The translations under genes and the position numbers were made by a program. 64,000 bases of DNA from Brevibacterium permense (lineage in GTDB: Bacteria > Actinomycetota > Actinomycetes > Actinomycetales > Brevibacteriaceae): NCBI RefSeq assembly GCF_013280495.1, contig NZ_JABSSX010000004.1:248001-312000 (forward strand). Reading direction: 5' to 3'. The first letter of the stretch is position 1. Each line of letters begins with the position of its first letter. Shown here one piece after another: positions 34,315-42,933 of the stretch. The notes under the pieces were generated by a model. It saw only the letters and a list, made by a program, of their open reading frames with translations. It was not told the DNA's origin and made no database searches.

Positions 34315-35349
34315 ATGTCATCGACGACGAAACGCATCACTACCGCTCTGCTCGCGACCGCCGCGAGCGCTGCTCTGCTGACGGGCACAGTTGCGACCCC
34401 AGGAATGGCCGCCACCGCACAGACCGCACCCGCGCATTCTGACGCCGCCCACACCACCGGCAAGAAGGCATCGACGATACCGGCCGCCCCGTCGGCCGGC
34501 TGCGGCACCGAGCAGAAGCCCGGCAATGATGAGAAGGCGATATCGACGGAAGACGGCGAGCGCAGCTACCGCATCAACATCCCGCGCGACTACGAGCTTG
34601 ACACTCCCCTGCCGCTCGTCCTCGGGTTCCACGGCAACGGGTCCGACGGTGCCGAATTCCAGAACTACACGGGGCTGCCGACCCTGCCCGCGATCACCGT
34701 CTTCCCCGACGGAGACGAAGACGACGAAGGCGACGGCAAACGTTCCTGGCAGGGTGCTCCTTACGCCAGCGGTGCCGATGACGTCGCGTTCGTCGCCGAG
34801 CTGCTCGATTCGATCGAATCCGAGCACTGCATCGACCTCAATCGGGTCTATGCCACCGGCAAGTCGAACGGCGGCGGCATGGTCTCCGTCCTCGCTTGTC
34901 ACCTGCGCGATCGCTTCTCCGCGTTCGCTCCCGTCGCCGGCGCCTACTATCCGCAGTCGACAGAGGGCTGCGATTACTCGACACCCACGCCGATGCTCGC
35001 GATCCACGGCACCGGGGACGCCACGATGCACTACGAGGGCGGCCACCGCCAGGGCGAGGACTACCCGGGAGTCCGCCAGTGGATCCAGCCGTGGGCGGAG
35101 GCCTCGGGCTGCGCGAGAACGAAAGAACGCCAGGTCGGACGCAAGGCCGAAGGCGTTGTGCGCACCCAGTGGACGCGATGCGACGCCTCCGTCGAGTTCT
35201 ACTCCGTCGCCGACGGCGGCCACGTCTGGCCCGGTGAGGTCGTTTACAGCGGCGGCGGATACGTCACGAAGGACTTCTCGGCCACGAACACGGTCTGGGA
35301 CTTCTTCCGCAGCCACCCGGGAGCAACGCAGGGGCCCGCCCAGAAGTGA
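34315..35349 (+). CDS. Secreted esterase of the LpqC/feruloyl esterase-PHB depolymerase family
   Basis: A 344-residue exported alpha/beta hydrolase. The signal peptide ends near residue 35 (TGTVATPGMAATA|Q). The catalytic triad is visible: Ser184 in ATGKSNGGGM, Asp235 in IHGTGDATMHY and His303 in ADGGHVWPG; LPLVLGFHGNGSDG forms the oxyanion region. Several Cys pairs fit an extracellular protein. The ATG at 34315 follows AAAGGA. It lies upstream of the GntR-creatininase-AbgT operon and shares an operator-like site with it. Natural substrate unknown: aryl esters or short polyesters are the family's usual targets. Confidence 0.82.
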   Translation: MSSTTKRITTALLATAASAALLTGTVATPGMAATAQTAPAHSDAAHTTGKKASTIPAAPSAGCGTEQKPGNDEKAISTEDGERSYRINIPRDYELDTPLPLVLGFHGNGSDGAEFQNYTGLPTLPAITVFPDGDEDDEGDGKRSWQGAPYASGADDVAFVAELLDSIESEHCIDLNRVYATGKSNGGGMVSVLACHLRDRFSAFAPVAGAYYPQSTEGCDYSTPTPMLAIHGTGDATMHYEGGHRQGEDYPGVRQWIQPWAEASGCARTKERQVGRKAEGVVRTQWTRCDASVEFYSVADGGHVWPGEVVYSGGGYVTKDFSATNTVWDFFRSHPGATQGPAQK

Positions 35350-35377
35350 CCAACTGGATCCGCCCCAAGAGTGACCG

Positions 35378-35409
35378 TTGACACACGTCACTCAAAGTGA
35401 TTAGATGAC
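35378..35409 (+). promoter_or_regulatory. Promoter and operators of the GntR-creatininase-AbgT operon
   Basis: A perfect -35 TTGACA (35378-35383) is followed after 18 bases by TAGATG (35402-35407). The spacer holds a TCACT-CAA-AGTGA inverted repeat (35388-35400), and GTGATTAGATGAC (35397-35409), a variant of the palindrome at 34255-34267, overlaps the -10. This is a strong repressor layout for the GntR protein encoded next. Confidence 0.65.
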
Positions 35410-35432
35410 TTAAACACTTGAAGGAGAGCACC

Positions 35433-36146
35433 ATGACGTCCACCGTCGGACTCGTTGAACGCCTCACTCGCGAAATCGTCGACACCATCCGCTCCGAGAA
35501 CCTGCAGCCCGGGCAGACCCTGCCCTCGGCGAAGGTCCTCGCCGCACGCTTCGAGGTCACCGTGCCCACCGTCCGGGAGGCCCTGCGCCGGCTCGAGGCC
35601 ACGGGTTCGGTCGAGCTCAAGCACGGTTCGGGCACCTATGTCCGCGAAGCGATCAACCGCCGCATCCTCGACAACCCGCACTATGTGCCCGTCGACCTCG
35701 CGGCGGCCATCGAACTCCTCGACGCCCGCATCGCGATCGAGCCCGGCATCGCCGGGCTCGCCGCGGCTGCTCAGGCACCCGACGCCGTAGCCTCCATGGA
35801 ATCCGCGCTCGACAATGCCCTCCAGGTCGAGACCGCGGTCCCGGCCGGTCACTTCCACGTCGAACTCGCTCGCGCTTCGGGCAACCGCGCTCTGCACGAG
35901 ATGCTCGTGTCCCTGTTGGCCATCAATTCGCGAACCCAGCAGGCGGCGCGCACGAGCTACGACCGACTGCGCGACCACGACGAACACGCGGACATCCTCG
36001 ATGCGATCCGCCGCGGTGACGGCTTCGAAGCCGCCCACCGCACCCGCAAGCACCTCGAGGCGATCAAGGCCGCTGTCCTCGCCGACTGGGCGGACGATAC
36101 AGACCAGACCGGTGACGCCGCCATCATCGAAGGATCCCAGCGATGA
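35433..36146 (+). CDS. GntR-family (FadR/FCD type) regulator
   Basis: A 237-residue regulator: winged helix (LVERLTREIVDTIRSENL, FEVTVPTVREALRRLEATG, LKHGSGTYV) and FCD domain (GHFHVELARASGNRAL, DHDEHADILDAIRRGDGFEA). The ATG at 35433 has AAGGAG 6-7 bases upstream; the TTG at 35418 is rejected. It is the first gene of an operon with a creatininase-family hydrolase (ATGA overlap) and an AbgT transporter. The promoter carries palindromes suited to autoregulation. Confidence 0.85.
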   Translation: MTSTVGLVERLTREIVDTIRSENLQPGQTLPSAKVLAARFEVTVPTVREALRRLEATGSVELKHGSGTYVREAINRRILDNPHYVPVDLAAAIELLDARIAIEPGIAGLAAAAQAPDAVASMESALDNALQVETAVPAGHFHVELARASGNRALHEMLVSLLAINSRTQQAARTSYDRLRDHDEHADILDAIRRGDGFEAAHRTRKHLEAIKAAVLADWADDTDQTGDAAIIEGSQR

Positions 36147-36964
36147 GCCGCCCGACGATCTCCGAGATCCGCCCGCATATCCGCGACTACGCCGAACTCA
36201 CTTCATTGGAGGTCGAACTCGCGAAGGACCGAAACAGCTTGCTCGTCCTTCCCGTCGGCGCCTGTGAACAGCACGGTGACGGCCTGCCTCTGGGCACCGA
36301 CAACATCCGAGCCGCCCACGTCGCCCGCGCCGTCGTCGACCGGCTCCGCGACAGCGCCAACCGCGATCAGGTTCGGGCGGCCAGAGCCTTCGTCCTGCCG
36401 AGCATCGACTACGGCGTCTCCCCGCATCACCGCTTCCTACCCGGCACGATTAACATCGGCCCGCAGCTGTTCATCGACCTCGTCTCCTCGATCGTGCGCC
36501 AGCTCGCCGATGCCGGATTCGACAGGCTCCTCGTCATCACCGGCCACGGCGGCAACCTCGCCGCGCTCGGCGTGATCCAGCAGTCCCTGCTCGCCACCCA
36601 TCCGGACTTCGTCTTCGCCTATGCTCCGGTCTCCGCCTTGGCCACCGAGGCGACTGCCCAGCTGCCACGCACCGAGGTCAGCGGCCACTGCGGAGAGTCC
36701 GAGACCTCGCAGATGCTCGCCATCGACGAATCCCTCGTCGACTCAGGCCACCTCAACCCCGGCGCCACCCGGCTCGACGATCTCGACCCGCGCGCCCGGC
36801 TCTCGCGAACGAAATCACCGTCAACAGCGGTGACGTTCGACCGCTACTCCGACAACGGCGTCCTCGGCGATCCTCGGACCGCCACGGCCGCGGCCGGGGA
36901 GGACATCCTCGGCGAGGTCGTCGACCGACTCGTCGCCTACTGTCAGGAGCTGCAGAGACTGTGA
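36143..36964 (+). CDS. Creatininase-family amidohydrolase
   Basis: A 273-residue metal-dependent hydrolase of the creatininase/MftE superfamily. Metal-site motifs are PVGACEQHGDGLPLGTD (Glu42, His44, Asp53), VITGHGGN and SGHCGESETS. The overall sequence is not close to authentic creatinine amidohydrolase, so the substrate may be another cyclic or linear amide. It overlaps the GntR stop (ATGA) and is followed by an AbgT transporter. It could feed the creatinase operon at 5-8 kb with creatine from creatinine, but the neighbouring AbgT protein points as much to a folate-type or aminobenzoyl amide. Confidence 0.75.
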   Translation: MSRPTISEIRPHIRDYAELTSLEVELAKDRNSLLVLPVGACEQHGDGLPLGTDNIRAAHVARAVVDRLRDSANRDQVRAARAFVLPSIDYGVSPHHRFLPGTINIGPQLFIDLVSSIVRQLADAGFDRLLVITGHGGNLAALGVIQQSLLATHPDFVFAYAPVSALATEATAQLPRTEVSGHCGESETSQMLAIDESLVDSGHLNPGATRLDDLDPRARLSRTKSPSTAVTFDRYSDNGVLGDPRTATAAAGEDILGEVVDRLVAYCQELQRL

Positions 36965-37092
36965 CACCCGCTTCGCACTGACCTTCCGCCTCACCGCACA
37001 CTCAGCCTTTCCCGCGACAATTCGACCGATGGAGTTCATGGGCCCTGGCGAATCCTGCCCGAAAACTCCGCCTGGACTCTCAGGAGCTCACA

Positions 37093-38637
37093 ATGAAACC
37101 GACCCAGACCACCGATACCGTGCAGACCGACGAGCAGGAGAAGCTGCCGCTGGTCATCCGCGCCCTCAACGTCATCGAAGTCGTCGGCAACAAACTGCCG
37201 AACCCCTTCTGGCTGTTCTGGATCCTCGCGGCGATCCTCGCCGTATTCAGCCTCGTCCTATCCCTCGCCGGCGCGGGAGTCGAGGATCCCGGCACCGGGG
37301 ACTGGACCCCGGTGAACAGCCTCCTCAGCGGCGACGGCATCGCCATGGCCGTGAGCACCGCACTCGACGCCTACGAGACCTTCCCCCCGCTCATCACGAT
37401 CATGGTCGTCATCATGGGCGTGGCGCTGGCCGAGCGCACGGGCCTGCTGTCGACGGCGATGAAGGTCTCGATCGCCCGCGTCCCGGCCGGACTCATCGTC
37501 TTCACGGTCGCGTTCATGGGCACGGTCTCCCACGTCGCCTCGGCGGCGGCCTATGTCATCCTCGTCCCGCTCGGCGGAATGGTGTTCAAGGCCGTGGGCC
37601 GCTCCCCCGTTCTCGGCGTCATCGTCGCCTACACCTCGATTGCCTCCGGCTACGATGCCAGCCCGATCCCGACGCCCAACGATGCGATCTTCGCGGGCAT
37701 CACGACTGCCGCAGCGAACATCATCGACCCCGACTACATCGTCACTCCGATCGGCAACTGGTACTTCAACATCGCCAGCTCCATCCTGCTGGCCATCGTC
37801 ATCACGATCGTCACCGAGCTCGTTCTCATGAAGCGCGACAACCTCGAGGCCGACGAGGATGCCGAACACGAGGATCTCGTCATCTCCGACAAGGAACGCT
37901 CGGCTCTCAAATGGTCCATGTTCGCCGTCATCGCCGCGGTCATCGCCATCGTCGTCCTCGTCGTCCCAGACGGTGCGCCCCTGCGCGGCGAAGGACCCTT
38001 CGGCGAGTCGCCGTTCCTCACCGGAATCGCCTTCCTCATCGCCATGCTCTTCGGCATCGGCGGCATCGTGTACGGCTTCCGCGAGGGCACGATCGAGACC
38101 TGGTCGGACGTCCCGAAGCTCATGGGTCAGGGGCTCGCCTCGATCTCCGGGGTCCTCGTCCTCTTCTTCGCCATCGCCCAGTTCCTCGAGTACTTCGAGT
38201 GGACGAACATCGGCATGCTCGTCTCGGTCTCCGTGTCCGAACTCTTCACCGGTCTCGGCCTGCCGACGTGGGTGGTGTTCATCCTCGTCCTGCTCGTGCT
38301 CTCCGTCGTGAACGTGCTCATCACCTCCGGCTCGGCGATGTGGGCGATCATGGCCCCGGTCATCGTGCCGCTGCTCATGCTGCTGGAGGTTCCGCCGGAG
38401 ACCTCGCAGGCGATCTTCCGCATCGCCGACTCGGGTTCGACGGCGATCACCCCGATGAGCCCGTACTTCATCCTCGCGCTCGGCTTCATGCAGAAGTATC
38501 AGAAGAGTGCCGGCATCGGCACGCTCGCCTCGCACACCCTGCCCTTGGCCGTATGCATGACGATCAGCTGGAGTCTGCTCTTCTTCCTGTGGTGGGGCCT
38601 GGGCATTCCTCTCGGGCCCGACGCCCCGGTGCGCTGA
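37093..38637 (+). CDS. AbgT-family transporter
   Basis: A 514-residue polytopic membrane protein of the AbgT family (p-aminobenzoyl-glutamate uptake; some members export sulfonamides). Family blocks are VGNKLPNPFWLFWIL at the N-terminus, ALAERTGLLSTAMK, TPIGNWYFNIASS and ADSGSTAITPMSPYF near the end. AGGAG lies 6 bases before the ATG at 37093. Being downstream of a creatininase-family hydrolase and a GntR regulator, it probably imports the amide that the hydrolase cleaves. The usual AbgA/AbgB peptidases are absent here. Confidence 0.82.
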   Translation: MKPTQTTDTVQTDEQEKLPLVIRALNVIEVVGNKLPNPFWLFWILAAILAVFSLVLSLAGAGVEDPGTGDWTPVNSLLSGDGIAMAVSTALDAYETFPPLITIMVVIMGVALAERTGLLSTAMKVSIARVPAGLIVFTVAFMGTVSHVASAAAYVILVPLGGMVFKAVGRSPVLGVIVAYTSIASGYDASPIPTPNDAIFAGITTAAANIIDPDYIVTPIGNWYFNIASSILLAIVITIVTELVLMKRDNLEADEDAEHEDLVISDKERSALKWSMFAVIAAVIAIVVLVVPDGAPLRGEGPFGESPFLTGIAFLIAMLFGIGGIVYGFREGTIETWSDVPKLMGQGLASISGVLVLFFAIAQFLEYFEWTNIGMLVSVSVSELFTGLGLPTWVVFILVLLVLSVVNVLITSGSAMWAIMAPVIVPLLMLLEVPPETSQAIFRIADSGSTAITPMSPYFILALGFMQKYQKSAGIGTLASHTLPLAVCMTISWSLLFFLWWGLGIPLGPDAPVR

Positions 38638-39035
38638 CCGCATCCGCCTGCGATCCGGCGCGCAAGCGCCCGGACTTCGCGGATCATCGCCCTGCGTGCG
38701 GCTCTCGCCGAAGAGTTTTGAAAGTTTTGTTCACGTACGCCTCTCACGAGGATTCCGCCGCCTGAGACAGATCTGCCGGGGCGCTTGAAGTGATTGAGTT
38801 CACACGGAAGACCGTTCCGAGCACGCAACCTGACCTGCAAGGATGATGATCCTCAGGTGCAGACCGGGCCGCCTTTGACCGGCCCGCACGACCGCCTGGA
38901 CGCTGCCCCGGGAGCGCGCCGCCCACAAAAGGCGTTGACGCTCAAACTTCACCCGCGATACTGTCGGGTAACACCCCGTAGTAACTTACATCACACGCTG
39001 ATGCCGACTGTGCTGTCGGTGGTCAAGGAGGATCA
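38638..39035. promoter_or_regulatory. Gap with AbgT terminator hairpin and promoter of the DUF6230 operon
   Basis: An imperfect hairpin with a GCAA tetraloop (38654-38674, TCCGG...CCGGA outer stem) lies just after AbgT and is a plausible terminator. Near the right end TTGACG (38935-38940) and TACTGT (38959-38964), 18 bases apart, form a promoter for the DUF6230 gene, whose ribosome site AAGGAGG lies at 39024-39030. No gene is supported in between. Confidence 0.55.
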
Positions 39036-39650
39036 ATGAAGTTCCGCAACCCCAGCCTCATCCGCAGGCTCGTCTCATCTCACGCCGGTCGCATCGCCAT
39101 GGTCGCGATTCCCACCGGCGTCGTCTCGGCCATGCTCATGGGCGGAGTGGCACAAGGCGCTGTCCCGGTCTCGTTCGCCGTCTCCGGCACTCAGTTCAAG
39201 ATCACCTCGTCGCAGCTCGAGGGAACCGGCTTCTCCCAGTACAGCGGTGTCGCGAAGGACGCCGAGGGCGGCGAGCACGCCGTCGTCACCGCGAACATCA
39301 AGGACGCGACGCTGGAGAACCTCTGCCAGTCGGCCGTCCAGGAGACGCCTCTGGGCAAGGTCGGCATCCTCATCAAGGCCGGCGGCAAGGGCACCCCCGT
39401 TTCGGCGAAGGACCTGCAGATCGGCATGACCGGACTCGAGGGCGATGCGGAGTTCAAGAACATCCGCATCGGCGTCGACGCCTCCGATGTCAACACGAAG
39501 GCCAAGGGAAGCAAGGGCGACTTCTCCCAGGACGCCGACACCATCAACATCAAGGACCTCAAGCAGGACTCCTGGTCGACCACGGCTTCGGTCTTCACCC
39601 TCAAGGACATGTCGCTGAAGCTCACCGACGGATCTGAGACGTGCGGCTGA
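39036..39650 (+). CDS. DUF6230 family exported protein
   Basis: A 204-residue protein with an N-terminal membrane anchor or signal (IAMVAIPTGVVSAMLMGGVAQGA), then a beta-rich domain (VPVSFAVSGTQFKITSSQLEGTGFSQ ... LENLCQSAV ... GEAEFKN-type repeats, ITIKDL-like ends). It matches the DUF6230 group, sometimes misannotated as cholesterol esterase, though no lipase motif is present. A consensus AAGGAGG precedes the ATG. It is the first gene of a three-gene set with DUF6114 and a secreted acidic protein, an arrangement also known from Streptomyces for the first two. Function unknown; cell-surface location is likely. Confidence 0.8.
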   Translation: MKFRNPSLIRRLVSSHAGRIAMVAIPTGVVSAMLMGGVAQGAVPVSFAVSGTQFKITSSQLEGTGFSQYSGVAKDAEGGEHAVVTANIKDATLENLCQSAVQETPLGKVGILIKAGGKGTPVSAKDLQIGMTGLEGDAEFKNIRIGVDASDVNTKAKGSKGDFSQDADTINIKDLKQDSWSTTASVFTLKDMSLKLTDGSETCG

Positions 39651-39715
39651 TGAGGGACTCAGCAGCCAACGGGCAACCAGCCGATGAACGGGGGGCCGCC
39701 GAACAGGAGGACACC

Positions 39716-40264
39716 GTGCAGAAGACGAGCCTGCTTGCGCTGTCCCGGCGGAGTCGACGTGCCGATGAGCGGAGCGACCATTCCGAATCCGGCGTCGAGA
39801 CGGCAGAATTCGCCGTCCCCACGCCGGAGGCGAGGGACGCTGACAGCAGCGAGGGGGCCGAGATGACCGAAGGCGCCGAGAAACGCCGGGGCTTCAGACA
39901 CTGGCGTCGGCAGCGTCCCTTCATCGGGGGCGTGCTGGCAGTCCTCGGAGGAATCGAACTGTTCTTCTCCGGACAGCTCGACCTCGGCAACATGCAGATC
40001 CAGTTCGGCATCGAGGGACTCCAGGCGACTGTCGTCCCGATCGCCATCGTCGCCCTCGCTCTGCTGTCGATCTTCCGACCGACGCACCATCTGTTCTACG
40101 GGATCATCTGCCTCGTCCTCGCGGTCTATTCACTCATCGGAGTGAACCTCGGCGGGTTCATCATCGGAATGCTGCTGTCCACCATCGGAGCGATCCTCGT
40201 GGTCGCGTGGATGGGACCGCGCGGATCGAAGGAGTCCGAAGCCGCTGAGGGGGAGACTGCATGA
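39716..40264 (+). CDS. DUF6114 family four-helix membrane protein
   Basis: A 182-residue protein: about 60 charged N-terminal residues, then four membrane helices (RPFIGGVLAVLGGIELFFSG, LQATVVPIAIVALALLSIF, LFYGIICLVLAVYSLIGVNL and GFIIGMLLSTIGAILVVAW). RHWRRQRPFIGG and the GG.ELF pattern are typical of DUF6114. The GTG at 39716 has AGGAGG 5 bases upstream; starts at 39641 or 39650 (overlapping the DUF6230 stop) are alternatives with no ribosome site. It is translationally coupled to the next gene. It may hold the DUF6230 and acidic proteins at the membrane; function unknown. Confidence 0.8.
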   Translation: MQKTSLLALSRRSRRADERSDHSESGVETAEFAVPTPEARDADSSEGAEMTEGAEKRRGFRHWRRQRPFIGGVLAVLGGIELFFSGQLDLGNMQIQFGIEGLQATVVPIAIVALALLSIFRPTHHLFYGIICLVLAVYSLIGVNLGGFIIGMLLSTIGAILVVAWMGPRGSKESEAAEGETA

Positions 40265-41097
40265 GGGTACCCAGCCGCCGCACGGCCTCGATCCTGGCGG
40301 CGGCTGTCCTGATCCTCCCGACGACTCTCGGGGCGGGATCGGTGGCAGCCGCCCAGTCGTCACCGCTGTGCTCACTTGTGGGCACATGCGATGACGATGA
40401 TTCCACCAAATCCAAGGACCGCGCACCTGCGGACGATGTGTCGCCCGGAATGCCGGTGAAGCCCAGTGATCCACCGACCTCGGATCCCACGGAGCCCGCA
40501 CCGGGCCCCACGGACGAACCGAGCGATGAGCCGACGGAAGAACCTTCCGAAGAACCCACCGATCCGGGCGGTCTGGGCCTCGATGAGCCCAGCGATGATC
40601 CGACCGAGGACGAGGATTCGGAGGAAGAGGGCAACGGCGAGTTCCCGTCCGACGCACAGATGGATGAGAACGCGCCGATCTTCACGAAGACTCCGGCCGC
40701 AATGGGCTCAGAGGGCCTTTCGTTCAAAGGGCTGAAGAGCATCTCCTTCGTCTCGGTGCCCACCGCCGACGACGGCAGCATCGTGGTGCTGAAGATCCGA
40801 GCCGATGAGATCAAGATCACCGGCTTCTCACTCACGGTTCGGCCCCCCAAGGAGCACGAAGGGCTGGTGACGAAGGCCGACACGATGACGCTCAGTGGCG
40901 ATGTCACTACCTACATCGGTTCGATCACCGCCACGACGAAGGACGGAAAGTCGCTGACCATCGGGCCGGAGACCCCTCCGCCCATGGACGAGGTCGAGCC
41001 CGGACTGCTGCGCGTGACGATGGGGCTCGTCGGATCCACCGCCGATTCGATCGCCTACTCGAACACCGATCAGAAGCTCAAGGAAGTCGAAGACTGA
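40261..41097 (+). CDS. Secreted acidic protein with Pro/Glu/Asp-rich region
   Basis: A 278-residue exported protein. The signal peptide ends at AAA|QSS near residue 31. Residues about 60-135 are Pro/Glu/Asp/Ser-rich with EEPSEEP-type repeats, like a wall-spanning stalk. The C-terminal 130 residues are beta-rich (GLKSISFVSVPTADDGSIVV, RADEIKITGFSLTV) and resemble the style of the DUF6230 domain. It overlaps the DUF6114 stop as ATGA, so the three proteins probably act together at the cell surface. Function unknown. Confidence 0.75.
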   Translation: MRVPSRRTASILAAAVLILPTTLGAGSVAAAQSSPLCSLVGTCDDDDSTKSKDRAPADDVSPGMPVKPSDPPTSDPTEPAPGPTDEPSDEPTEEPSEEPTDPGGLGLDEPSDDPTEDEDSEEEGNGEFPSDAQMDENAPIFTKTPAAMGSEGLSFKGLKSISFVSVPTADDGSIVVLKIRADEIKITGFSLTVRPPKEHEGLVTKADTMTLSGDVTTYIGSITATTKDGKSLTIGPETPPPMDEVEPGLLRVTMGLVGSTADSIAYSNTDQKLKEVED

Positions 41098-41182
41098 TCC
41101 TCCCTCTCCGAGGCGGCTCCTCCCTCACCATGAAGAGGAACCACCCGACGGGGCCGGGCTCAGCCCAGAAAGGCCAGGCCCG

Positions 41183-41209
41183 AAGGCCGCGGACTCAGTC
41201 CGCGGCCTT
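41183..41209. terminator. Palindromic terminator overlapping the end of the AGCS gene
   Basis: A perfect 13-bp stem (AAGGCCGCGGACT and its complement) with a one-base centre; the TGA stop of the leftward symporter gene is the centre of the palindrome. It sits between two convergent units and can serve both. Confidence 0.7.
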
Positions 41210-42847
41210 CTCGCGTGCCCGCTTCTTCCGACGGAGGGTGTCGCGGACTTCGCGCAGCTTGTCGCGTTTGCGTTTGCGCCCAGCCTCGGCGGCCCTGATC
41301 TGCTCCGGGGTGGGCTCGTGGTCGCCCATTCCGACCTGGAGTTCGACGGGGCTGATCTCCCGCATGACGCCGACATCGATCTTCGTGCGCAGACGCAGGA
41401 TCTCGAGGCGGAGGATGCGGGCCAGGAAGTAGATGCCGAGCAGGTTCGGGAAGGCCATGAGGAAGAAGATCGCATCGGAGAAGGCGATGACCGAATCCAG
41501 CGACATCGAGGCGCCGACGATGACGGCGAGGATCCAGAACACCTGGTAGGCCTTGTCTGCGACCTTCGAGTTCTTCGTCAGGTACCCCAGCGCCTGCTGG
41601 CCGTAGTATCCGTAGGCGAGGATCGTCGAGAAGGCGAAGAGCACCACCGCGATCGTGAGCAGGATCGGGAACCAGCCCGACACTGAGGCGAACGCCTGCG
41701 CAGTCAGGCCGATGCCGTCCTCGGTGCTCTCGGCGTAGAGACCGGTGGTGATGATCGCCAGCGAGGTCAGGGTGCAGATGATGACGGAGTCGATGAGGGG
41801 CTCCCACATCGCCACGAATCCTTCCGTTGCCGGCTTCGTCGTCTTCGATGCGGCATGGGCCATGCCTGCCGATCCGATTCCGGCGGCGTTGGAGAACAGC
41901 GCGCGCTGGATGCCGACGATCGCCACGCCCACGGCACCTCCGGCGATTCCGCTGGGGCTGAAAGCTCCGGTGAACATGAGCGCGAAGGCGTGTGGGATCT
42001 GCCCGGCGTTGAGGATGAGGATGACGATGATCGAGAAGAAGTAGAGGATCGCCATGAGCGGTGTCAGCCTCGACGTCCACTGTCCGATCTTCTTGATCCC
42101 ACCGAGGATGACCAGGGCGGTGAGGGCAGCGATGATCGCGCCGATGAGCCAGAGTTTGTCGGCGAAGAAGCTGTCCTGGCTGCCGGTGGCCTGAACGATG
42201 ATCGCGGCCGCCTGGTTCGCCTGGAACAGGTTGCCGGCGCCGATGACGCCGAGCACGGCAGTGAGTGCATAGAACCCGGCGAGGAACTTCCCGAGCTTGG
42301 GCCGTCCGATCTCGGCCAGCCCGGCCCGCAGGTAGTACATGGGACCGCCGGAGACGGTGCCGTCTTCGTTGATCTGCCGGTATTTCACGCCGAGGGTCGC
42401 CTCGGCCATCTTCACGGTCATGGCGAAGAAGCCGAAGATGATGATCCACAGGGCGGCACCGGGGCCGCCGATGGTGATCGCCACGGCCACGCCCGCGATA
42501 TTGCCCAGCCCGACGGTGCCGGAGAGTTCGGTGGCGAGCGCTTGGAAGCTCGAGACCTGGCCCGGGTCGGTCTTGCGGGTGAAGCGGCCGCGGATGATGC
42601 CGACGGAGTAGCGGAGTCCGGTGATCGGCTGGAAGCGGAGGTAGAAGGTGAGGAAGACGGCCGCGGCCATGAGCCACACGACGATGAGCGGGATCCCGAG
42701 CGAGCCGATCTGCAGCTCGAAGAAGACGATATTGCTGAAGGTCTGCGCCGCGGGTCCGAGGAAGGACTCGATGGCCTCGTCGACTCCTGCGGCGGCAAGA
42801 TCGGGCTCAGCGGCGGTCTGGACGAGATGTTCAGTTATTGAGGTCAT
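41195..42847 (-). CDS. AGCS-family alanine/glycine:cation symporter
   Basis: A 550-residue sodium (or proton)-coupled amino-acid symporter with about ten membrane helices. Family blocks: SGTVGLGNIAGVAVAITIGGPGA near the second helices, MAEATLGVKYR, and GGPMYYL. The C-terminus is a long Lys/Arg/Glu-rich cytosolic tail (GRKRKRDKLREVRDTL). The ATG at 42847 is preferred to an upstream TTG (42910), although neither has a good ribosome site. It lies downstream of, and on the same strand as, the ethanolamine-type operon whose predicted end product is glycine, so export or recapture of glycine is conceivable. Confidence 0.85.
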   Translation of the reverse strand: MTSITEHLVQTAAEPDLAAAGVDEAIESFLGPAAQTFSNIVFFELQIGSLGIPLIVVWLMAAAVFLTFYLRFQPITGLRYSVGIIRGRFTRKTDPGQVSSFQALATELSGTVGLGNIAGVAVAITIGGPGAALWIIIFGFFAMTVKMAEATLGVKYRQINEDGTVSGGPMYYLRAGLAEIGRPKLGKFLAGFYALTAVLGVIGAGNLFQANQAAAIIVQATGSQDSFFADKLWLIGAIIAALTALVILGGIKKIGQWTSRLTPLMAILYFFSIIVILILNAGQIPHAFALMFTGAFSPSGIAGGAVGVAIVGIQRALFSNAAGIGSAGMAHAASKTTKPATEGFVAMWEPLIDSVIICTLTSLAIITTGLYAESTEDGIGLTAQAFASVSGWFPILLTIAVVLFAFSTILAYGYYGQQALGYLTKNSKVADKAYQVFWILAVIVGASMSLDSVIAFSDAIFFLMAFPNLLGIYFLARILRLEILRLRTKIDVGVMREISPVELQVGMGDHEPTPEQIRAAEAGRKRKRDKLREVRDTLRRKKRAREKAAD

Positions 42848-42933
42848 ATCTGCGGGCGCGAGATTGCGTTTCGTCCGGAGGATTGGTCCGGGACCGGCAC
42901 CCGTGATCAACGTAACAATCGTTGGACTGATTT

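Noticed and set aside
36143-36964. Calling the creatininase-family protein a true creatininase of the creatine pathway
   Set aside because: Metal motifs match the superfamily only; its operon partner is an AbgT transporter, and it lies 28 kb from the creatinase operon, so substrate is left open.
37029-38765. A long Arg/His-rich open frame covering the AbgT gene in another frame
   Set aside because: It shadows the AbgT gene; its translation is Arg/His/Pro-rich with no family motifs, as expected from high GC at third positions.
38794-39039. A small open frame between AbgT and DUF6230
   Set aside because: It spans the DUF6230 promoter and ribosome site, has no ribosome site of its own and uses atypical codons.
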